A stretch of DNA of 13,321 bases. Source: Crocinitomicaceae bacterium (GTDB lineage: Bacteria; Bacteroidota; Bacteroidia; Flavobacteriales_G; Salibacteraceae). Positions 7,960 to 13,321 of this stretch are shown here, one piece after another. Position 1 is the first letter of the stretch. Each line of letters starts with the position of its first letter. The notes beneath the pieces were generated by a model that was given only the letters and a program-made list of their open reading frames with translations, did no database searches and had not been told where the DNA came from. A program made the position numbers and the translations under genes. The stretch spans positions 1 to 13,321 of the forward strand of contig JAAZVO010000046.1 in NCBI GenBank assembly GCA_018623405.1, in the 5' to 3' direction.

Positions 7960-10900
7960 TTAATTGTTATCGTATTCAGGATTATCATTTTCCTCTTCTT
8001 CGCCGTTTTCGGGCTCATCACCCTCTTTTTTGTTGTTTAATTGTGGATGTTCTTCATCTACTTCTTCTTCCTCTTCAAAAAGGTCTTTTAGGTCGTCATC
8101 TAAATTTCCTAAATCTATTTCTAGCGGCTCAACCTCTTCTACTTCATCTTCTTTTTCTAGGTCTAATATTTTTTGGAGATTAGTTTCAGCAACCTGAACT
8201 AGCATCGGGTCACCCTCGTAGTTATCTACAATACTCTGTAGTGTGGCTTTTGCTTGAAATAAATCACCTTCTGCCATGAATATATCAGCCAATAAAATAA
8301 GTCCTTTGGCAATCCAATAATCATAAGATGGAACTTGACTAACAATTTGGTTGATGTAGCTCTTTGAAAGCTCGAAGCTATCTTGTTTGTAATAGATATC
8401 TGCGATGTGGTATTTAGATTCTGCGCTGTATTCAGACTCTGAAGTATCAGAAACTGCTTGGAAAGTATTTAAAGCTTTTTCGAAATCTAGGTTTTGCTCG
8501 GCAACATTGGCTACAATAAATTGGGCTTCAACATAAAACCCTTTATCTAATTTAGGTTCTGAAAGCAATATTTCGGCGTATTTAATAGCTTCATTGCCTT
8601 TATTTAGAGCGTAGTTACACCTCATTAATCCAAGGGTGGCATCAAAGCTGTTGGAACCTAAAGCAGCAGTTTGGGCCAATTGCTCGTAATAAGGTAAAGC
8701 ATCGGCAAATTGCTCTTTATCAAAATAGATTTTTGAGGCTTTAGCTAAAGAAGTTTCATAAAACTTGCTTTGTCCTTTGTCTGCTACATACTTATAATCG
8801 TCTAAAGCTGCTTCAAAATTTTCGGCTTGGTAAAAGCACTCCCCTCTATAAAAATGAGCATTTAGTGCAAAGTTGGCAGGTACAAATTGATCGAGGTAAT
8901 CTGTAAAGTCTTTGGTTGCTGCATCGCAATCTCCATTTAAATATTTTAAAGAGGCCGCCTCGTAGGTTGTAGAATCTAACGAAGCTTGTGTAATATTTAC
9001 AAATTCTAGATTATTTACAAAATCTGCATAGGTATTTACATCTCCTAATTCTACATAAATATTTTTAATGTAAACCAAGGCTTCTTTTGAGTCTTCGTAG
9101 TTTGGATAATCTGCCACTACTCTTTTAAAAATATTCAAGGCTTTTTCATTTTCTCGCGCATTGTAATAAATAAGCCCAAGACTGCTTAAGGCTTCTTTTA
9201 CATAAGGCGAGTTTTGATGGTCTTCAACTACACTGTTAAAGTTTTCTTTGGCTTTATCTACATTATTTGCCAACATGTAGGTTCTACCAAGTTGATATTT
9301 GGCATCATCTAAATAGCTTGATTGAGGATAGTTGGCCACTAAATTTTCTAAAGAGGCTACTTTCTCCTCGTTTTGCTTTAAAATGCCTTGCGCTAAGGCA
9401 GTTTGGAATAATCCGTAATCGTTATCTAGCCCTCTATAATTATTCGAGTTTTTGTAATAATCTATGGCAATGAAATATTTCTTTTGGATAAAGTAGCAAT
9501 CTCCAATTCTAATGTAGGCATCCGCTAGCCTTATGCTATCTGTAACATCCTTGTAGTTTACATACTTTCTAAACCAAGAAGCGGCATTTCCAAAGTCTTC
9601 AGATTTATAATAGGCATACCCTAAACTGTAATGCGCCATTGGAAACTCAGGTTGCAAAATGGCCAATGGCTCGTAAAGGTAGTTTTGGTAATCGTCAATA
9701 CTCTTCTTGTAATCTTTAAGCCTGTAGTTAGCTTCGGCTTTCCAATATTGGGTAAGGGTATTTTTATTTTTGTTTACCGGATATTTTTCTGATAATTCGA
9801 AATACTTTAAAGCCTCCTTAAAATTTCGGTTCTGAAATTCTTCAATAGCCTTGTTTACTGCAATAGATTGGTAAGCCTCTTTCAGTTTAATATCTAAATT
9901 TTTAATTTTTTCTATTGCCGCTAAGGCTTCATCGTAGTTTTTAGAGGTAAGGTATAAGTTGGTTAAGTAATTGTATGCCTCATCTAACCTTTCTGAATTA
10001 GGGTATTCCTCAATGTATTTGTTGAAGGCTTTAATTGCTTTGTTGTATGGGTCAAATTGTAAATGGAAAGAAAGTTTGGCATAATTAAACAAAGCATCTT
10101 CTGTAAGCTTTTCATCAATTGCCATCTTATAAACCTCTAAAAAGGCATTTCTTGCCGCTTGTCTATTTTTCGTTTTTAGGTAGCAATCAGCTAATTGATA
10201 GAGTGATGTTTGTCCAAGTTCATCCTCGTAACCGCTTAACCTGCTAAATAATGGTATTGCTTTTTCGTACTGCTCTGTTTGGTAATAGCAATAAGCTAAT
10301 TGGTATTTATCTTGGGCTGAATTCCCCCTAGCCTTTTTTTGGTAATCTTCTAAATATGGAATTGCCTCTTGGTATTGCTTTTTTCCAAAGTAAGATTCTC
10401 CAAGCAGCCTGCTTATTTCTTCTGCCCTTTTTGTGTTGCTATTGTTTAGCAATGGAGGTGCGTAACTAATCAACTCATCAAACTTTTTTTGTTTAAACAA
10501 GAGTTGAGAAATGTAAAATGGTACCACCGGACCAAATTGCTCATGCCCTTCTAATTTCCTAAACTCATCTAAAGCTGTTTGATTTTTTTCATCTTGATAA
10601 GCAATGTGAGCGAAGTAATACTGTGCAGGGGCTGCATAGGCATTATCTACATCCTTAATTTCAAAAAACTTTTGACTTGCCTTTTCATATTCTTTTTCCT
10701 CGAACAAGGCATAGCCATATTTAAATACAAAATCGTAATAATCGTCTTTTGACAATTGGTAAGGATCTACCTGCTCGAACCAATGAATGGCTTTATCCCA
10801 TTTTCTTTTGCGGTAATTAAAAATACCTAATTGATGGTAAGCTTTCGCTACGTTATAACTCTCAGGATATTTCCTAATAAACTCTCTTAGTAAAAAGTCT

Positions 10901-11160
10901 GCATCTCTGTTAAAAAGGTACATTCCGCAAAGGGCCACGTAATATTCTGCGTTTACGCTAGCCTCATTGGTAGGATCGTCAATGGCTTCAATATACTTTG
11001 TAAAAACCCTTTGGGCAGCGCCATACTTTTCCTTATCAAACAGGTCTAAGCCTCTTCTGTAGTCATCAAAATCACTTTCGAAGAATTGTGTTTTTTGAGC
11101 TTGCGCTTCAACTATAAAAAAGAAGGAAATAAGAATGAATCCAAACAGTTTATTGGACAT
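7960..11160 (-). CDS. Large secreted tetratricopeptide-repeat protein with an acidic tail
   Basis: The 1066-residue protein has a signal peptide (about 1-21; hydrophobic FGFILISFFFIV, then EAQAQ), so it is exported to the periplasm or envelope. Almost all of the rest is alpha-helical TPR-like repeats. They recur as aromatic/Ala patterns with ends such as KYPES, EYPNSE, NYPQSS and DYPNYE, and with units such as WDKAIHWFEQV and YEKAIPLFSRL. They resemble the TPRs of BamD/YbgF-type envelope proteins and usually bind partner proteins. The final 68 residues (999-1066) are strongly acidic, with 33 Asp or Glu, and probably disordered. No catalytic domain or lipobox cysteine is visible. The barrel gene starts 7 bases after its stop, so the two are likely one operon and one complex. 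ftsE diverges upstream. The exact function is unknown; assembly or transport at the outer membrane is an inference. Confidence 0.88.
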   Translation of the reverse strand: MSNKLFGFILISFFFIVEAQAQKTQFFESDFDDYRRGLDLFDKEKYGAAQRVFTKYIEAIDDPTNEASVNAEYYVALCGMYLFNRDADFLLREFIRKYPESYNVAKAYHQLGIFNYRKRKWDKAIHWFEQVDPYQLSKDDYYDFVFKYGYALFEEKEYEKASQKFFEIKDVDNAYAAPAQYYFAHIAYQDEKNQTALDEFRKLEGHEQFGPVVPFYISQLLFKQKKFDELISYAPPLLNNSNTKRAEEISRLLGESYFGKKQYQEAIPYLEDYQKKARGNSAQDKYQLAYCYYQTEQYEKAIPLFSRLSGYEDELGQTSLYQLADCYLKTKNRQAARNAFLEVYKMAIDEKLTEDALFNYAKLSFHLQFDPYNKAIKAFNKYIEEYPNSERLDEAYNYLTNLYLTSKNYDEALAAIEKIKNLDIKLKEAYQSIAVNKAIEEFQNRNFKEALKYFELSEKYPVNKNKNTLTQYWKAEANYRLKDYKKSIDDYQNYLYEPLAILQPEFPMAHYSLGYAYYKSEDFGNAASWFRKYVNYKDVTDSIRLADAYIRIGDCYFIQKKYFIAIDYYKNSNNYRGLDNDYGLFQTALAQGILKQNEEKVASLENLVANYPQSSYLDDAKYQLGRTYMLANNVDKAKENFNSVVEDHQNSPYVKEALSSLGLIYYNARENEKALNIFKRVVADYPNYEDSKEALVYIKNIYVELGDVNTYADFVNNLEFVNITQASLDSTTYEAASLKYLNGDCDAATKDFTDYLDQFVPANFALNAHFYRGECFYQAENFEAALDDYKYVADKGQSKFYETSLAKASKIYFDKEQFADALPYYEQLAQTAALGSNSFDATLGLMRCNYALNKGNEAIKYAEILLSEPKLDKGFYVEAQFIVANVAEQNLDFEKALNTFQAVSDTSESEYSAESKYHIADIYYKQDSFELSKSYINQIVSQVPSYDYWIAKGLILLADIFMAEGDLFQAKATLQSIVDNYEGDPMLVQVAETNLQKILDLEKEDEVEEVEPLEIDLGNLDDDLKDLFEEEEEVDEEHPQLNNKKEGDEPENGEEEENDNPEYDNN

Positions 11161-11186
11161 AGGAAGCCTGTAGAGTTTATGGGAGG

Positions 11187-11194
11187 TAAAAATA
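11187..11194 (-). promoter_or_regulatory. Weak candidate -7 promoter element of the TPR-barrel operon
   Basis: On the minus strand this is TATTTTTA, one mismatch from TAnnTTTG, about 26 bases before the TPR gene's ATG. In AT-rich DNA this match is weak evidence. It is favoured by position only. Confidence 0.25.
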
Positions 11195-11246
11195 TTGAGC
11201 GCTTTCCGGCTAATTGAATTTAGCAGGATTAGTTTTCAACCCGTTT

Positions 11247-11256
11247 CTGTTAACAG
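11247..11256. promoter_or_regulatory. Palindrome CTGTTAACAG in the divergent TPR/ftsE promoter region
   Basis: This is a perfect 10-base inverted repeat, extended imperfectly by TTT on the left and GAAA on the right. It lies between the candidate promoters of the TPR operon and ftsE, where a shared operator could sit. No regulator is known for it, and a chance palindrome is possible. Confidence 0.25.
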
Positions 11257-11305
11257 GAAACTTGTCATAACTTAATTATTTCCGAAACCAACTTCGATAT
11301 AATGT

Positions 11306-11313
11306 TACTTTTG
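11306..11313 (+). promoter_or_regulatory. ftsE: Candidate -7 promoter element of ftsE
   Basis: TACTTTTG is a perfect match to TAnnTTTG and ends only 14 bases before the ftsE ATG. The transcript would therefore have a very short leader of about 6-8 bases and no room for a Shine-Dalgarno sequence. Confidence 0.5.
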
Positions 11314-11327
11314 GCAAAACTTTTAAG

Positions 11328-11993
11328 ATGGAACCTATCGTTACCTTAGAAGGAGCAAACATTTCCATATTACACAACCAAGTACTTAAAGACGTAAACC
11401 TTACCATTAGGGAGGGCGAGTTTGTTTACCTTATCGGTAAAACAGGAAGTGGAAAAAGTACGCTACTTAAAACACTTTATGGCGAATTACCCCTAAAAGA
11501 AGGTAAAGGAACAGTAGCTTCTTTCGAGCTATCGAGCTTAAAAAGAAAGAAAATTCCATTTTTAAGAAGAAAGTTAGGTATTGTTTTTCAAGATTTTCAG
11601 CTGTTATCTGACAGAACTGTGAGCGATAACCTTCTTTTTGTAATGAAGGCAACAGGCTGGAAGGATAAAAAAGAAATGAAACAAAGGGTTGAAACTGTAT
11701 TGGATAGGGTTGGACTAAACACCAAAGGCTTTAAATATCCACATGAACTTTCGGGCGGAGAACAGCAACGGGTAGCTATTGCAAGGGCTTTAATTAACGA
11801 CCCTAGCCTAATTCTTGCTGATGAGCCAACCGGAAATTTAGACCCCGAAACATCAGACAATATCATTAATCTTTTAAGAGAGATTTCTGAAAATGGTAGG
11901 GCTGTTTTAATGGCCACCCACGATTATAAGATAATGGAAAAGTTTACCGCTCGCACCTTAAAATGTGAAGACGGTCAATTATTAGAAAGCTAA
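11328..11993 (+). CDS. ftsE: Cell-division ABC transporter ATP-binding protein FtsE
   Basis: The 221-residue ATPase normally pairs with the membrane protein FtsX at the division site to control peptidoglycan hydrolases. All ABC motifs are present: Walker A GKTGSGKS (37-44), Q-loop Q88 in FQDFQLL, signature LSGGEQQ (141-147), Walker B LILADE (161-166), the D-loop nearby (GNLDPET) and the switch histidine H198 in MATHD. The stretch LRRKLGIVFQDFQLLSDRTV is characteristic of FtsE. Its length is standard. ftsX is not adjacent in the visible sequence. Instead a glycosyltransferase gene follows after 11 bases, apparently in the same transcript. The promoter sits very close to the ATG. A related MacB/LolD-type ATPase is the main alternative, but the sequence favours FtsE. 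Confidence 0.88.
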   Translation: MEPIVTLEGANISILHNQVLKDVNLTIREGEFVYLIGKTGSGKSTLLKTLYGELPLKEGKGTVASFELSSLKRKKIPFLRRKLGIVFQDFQLLSDRTVSDNLLFVMKATGWKDKKEMKQRVETVLDRVGLNTKGFKYPHELSGGEQQRVAIARALINDPSLILADEPTGNLDPETSDNIINLLREISENGRAVLMATHDYKIMEKFTARTLKCEDGQLLES

Positions 11994-12004
11994 AGCAATA
12001 TACA

Positions 12005-12898
12005 TTGCTATCTATTTGTATTCCAATATACAACTTTAATGTAACCAAACTGGTACGAGAACTTTCCAACCAAGGAGAGGCTTTAGATATTCCGTTTGAA
12101 ATATTGTGTTTAGATGATTGTTCAACTCCTGAATGGATTGCTCAAAATGAAAGCATTTCAAATTTTAAGGGTGTTACCTACCAACAATTAAGTACAAATT
12201 TTGGCAGGGCGGCGATTAGAAACTTACTGAGTAAGGAGGCAACGTTTGATTATCAAATATTTATGGATTGCGATACGGAAGTACCAAATAAGGATTACCT
12301 GGCAAAATATTGGAATAAAAGAGATATTGCACCGGTTATTTTTGGCGGTAGGTCTTACAGTGCTTCGCCACCAAATAAACCTGAAAAGCTATTGAGGTGG
12401 ACATTTGGAAAAAACAGAGAAGTTGTGCCAGCAACTACTAGAAACCAAAAGCCTTACCGATACTTTATGACCAATAACTTTTTGGTAAAGCGAGAAGTGA
12501 TAACTAAGGTTCCTTTCGAAGAATCTATTGTAGGTTATGGCCATGAAGACACCATGTTTGCCCAAGACCTAAAAAAACACAACATCAAAATAAATCATAT
12601 TGATAATCCACTGATTCATATAGGTTTAGAAGATGCTACTGAATTTATTACTAAAACCGAAAATGGGGTGAAAAATCTATCAAATCTTATAAAAAGAAAT
12701 AAGATAGATAATGACAATAGACTCTTTGCCACTTACAAGAAGTTAAAACAATTTGGATTGCTACCACTAGTAAGTTTTTACCTTAGTGTTAGGCTTAAAA
12801 ACATAAAAGCAAACCTTACTAGCAAAACCCCTAACCTATTTTACTTCGATCTGTACAAGTTACATTTACTGATAAATGCCATGAAAAGCGATGTATGA
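12005..12898 (+). CDS. Family 2 glycosyltransferase
   Basis: The 297-residue cytoplasmic or membrane-associated GT-A enzyme should transfer a sugar from a nucleotide-sugar donor to an envelope glycan or lipid acceptor; the sugar and acceptor are unknown. The N-terminal strand LSICIPIYNF is followed by the nucleotide-binding D37/D38 in ILCLDDCS. The metal-binding DxD motif is DCD (88-90) in FMDCDTEV. A likely acceptor-side motif is YGHEDTMFAQDL with E181/D182. No transmembrane helix is evident, though the C-terminal region (about 250-262) is fairly hydrophobic. The start is a TTG at 12005. The frame is closed by a TGA at 11966-11968 and no ATG or GTG lies between it and the TTG, while the first strand of the fold requires translation to begin here. 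It lies 11 bases after ftsE and overlaps the next gene by 8 bases. Confidence 0.87.
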   Translation: MLSICIPIYNFNVTKLVRELSNQGEALDIPFEILCLDDCSTPEWIAQNESISNFKGVTYQQLSTNFGRAAIRNLLSKEATFDYQIFMDCDTEVPNKDYLAKYWNKRDIAPVIFGGRSYSASPPNKPEKLLRWTFGKNREVVPATTRNQKPYRYFMTNNFLVKREVITKVPFEESIVGYGHEDTMFAQDLKKHNIKINHIDNPLIHIGLEDATEFITKTENGVKNLSNLIKRNKIDNDNRLFATYKKLKQFGLLPLVSFYLSVRLKNIKANLTSKTPNLFYFDLYKLHLLINAMKSDV

Positions 12899-13321
12899 GT
12901 TTTTAAAGAAAATTCTTTTTGCTGTTTTTTCTAAAGGGTTTATTTCGAGAAATGAGACTTTTTTAAGAAATATAAATTACCAATTAATCTACAAAGGAAA
13001 CAGTCATAAATGCAATGTTTGCGATATCAATCTAAAGAAATTTATACCCCATAGCTACGGTAATTTATGCCCTAAATGCGGCAGCCTGCCTCGTACAAGG
13101 TTTTTATGGGCTTTGCTTTCTAACGAGGAATTTCCCGAAAAAAAGCTTTTACATTTTTCACCACAAAAAGGCTTACAAAAGAAACTTCAGTCGATTTTAA
13201 GTAACAACTATTACGATACAGACTACCAAAGTAAAACCACAAAATTTAGTTTTGATATACAGCAAATAAACCTAGAGGATAATGCAATTGACATTATTAT
13301 TTGCTACCATGTTTTAGAGCA
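12891..13321 (+). CDS. Zinc-ribbon SAM-dependent methyltransferase, partial at the 3' end
   Basis: Hand translation from the ATG at 12891 gives 143 codons open to the right edge. A zinc ribbon is formed by C41, C44, C60 and C63 (CNVC, then CPKC), followed by GSLPRTRFLW. A class I methyltransferase-like part begins with LLHFSPQKGLQKKL (about 87-100), in the place of the usual glycine-rich SAM loop. It continues with FDIQQINLEDNAIDIIICYHVLE (121-143), which matches the D-x-I-I-x-x-x-H-V-L-E post-motif of Bacteroidota methyltransferases. The start ATG overlaps the glycosyltransferase stop (ATGTATGA), so the two are translationally coupled and probably act on the same glycan or lipid. The rest of the domain is outside the window, so activity and substrate cannot be judged. 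Confidence 0.75.
   Translation, partial: MYEFLKKILFAVFSKGFISRNETFLRNINYQLIYKGNSHKCNVCDINLKKFIPHSYGNLCPKCGSLPRTRFLWALLSNEEFPEKKLLHFSPQKGLQKKLQSILSNNYYDTDYQSKTTKFSFDIQQINLEDNAIDIIICYHVLE

Noticed and set aside
7964..8197. 77-residue plus-strand frame, very rich in serine
   Set aside because: It is the complement of the acidic Asp/Glu tail of the TPR gene. Its composition is explained by that and it has no recognisable domain.
11298..11303. TATAAT, an E. coli-type -10 box upstream of ftsE
   Set aside because: Bacteroidota primary sigma factors use a different -7 element, and a perfect one (TACTTTTG) lies just downstream. No TTGACA-like -35 is positioned upstream.
11597..11917. 106-residue minus-strand frame opposite ftsE
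   Set aside because: It lies wholly antisense to a strongly conserved ABC ATPase and shows no domain, promoter or ribosome site.

Overview
The window looks like chromosomal DNA of a member of the Bacteroidota, most likely a Flavobacteriia-type organism. This is inferred from several things seen together: AT-rich DNA, Bacteroidota-style -7 promoter motifs (TAnnTTTG or close to it) with little Shine-Dalgarno signal, a C-terminal domain of the type IX secretion (T9SS) type B / gliding-motility family, an LDH-like malate dehydrogenase, a short GyrB, and a large TPR lipid-envelope protein paired with an outer-membrane barrel. No tRNA, rRNA, CRISPR array, insertion sequence or phage gene was seen. 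No gap between genes exceeds about 175 bases.

Layout. 1-1058 (-) is an almost complete HisC-like aminotransferase cut by the left edge. 1169-2095 (-) is malate dehydrogenase, with its own intrinsic terminator. At about 2096-2269 transcription diverges. 2270-2839 (+) encodes a sigma-70-family factor whose last 8 bases overlap a gene (2832-4073, +) for a single-pass membrane protein. That protein has an anti-sigma-like N-terminus, two PKD domains and a T9SS type B-like C-terminal domain. A strong bidirectional terminator (4090-4128) separates it from gyrB (4142-6100, -). Upstream of gyrB on the same strand lie an outer-membrane barrel gene (6207-7952, -) and, 7 bases before that, a 1066-residue secreted TPR protein (7960-11160, -). 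A second divergent region (11161-11327) leads to ftsE (11328-11993, +), a family 2 glycosyltransferase (12005-12898, +), and a zinc-ribbon/methyltransferase gene cut by the right edge (12891-13321, +).

How the genes may work together. mdh, gyrB, ftsE and the aminotransferase are housekeeping functions. Two modules are more interesting. The sigma factor and the membrane protein form a tightly coupled pair that suggests an envelope-sensing switch. The TPR protein and the barrel form a tightly linked pair suggesting an outer-membrane complex. The glycosyltransferase and methyltransferase are overlapping, co-transcribed genes that may modify a surface or envelope glycan. ftsE is present without ftsX next to it.
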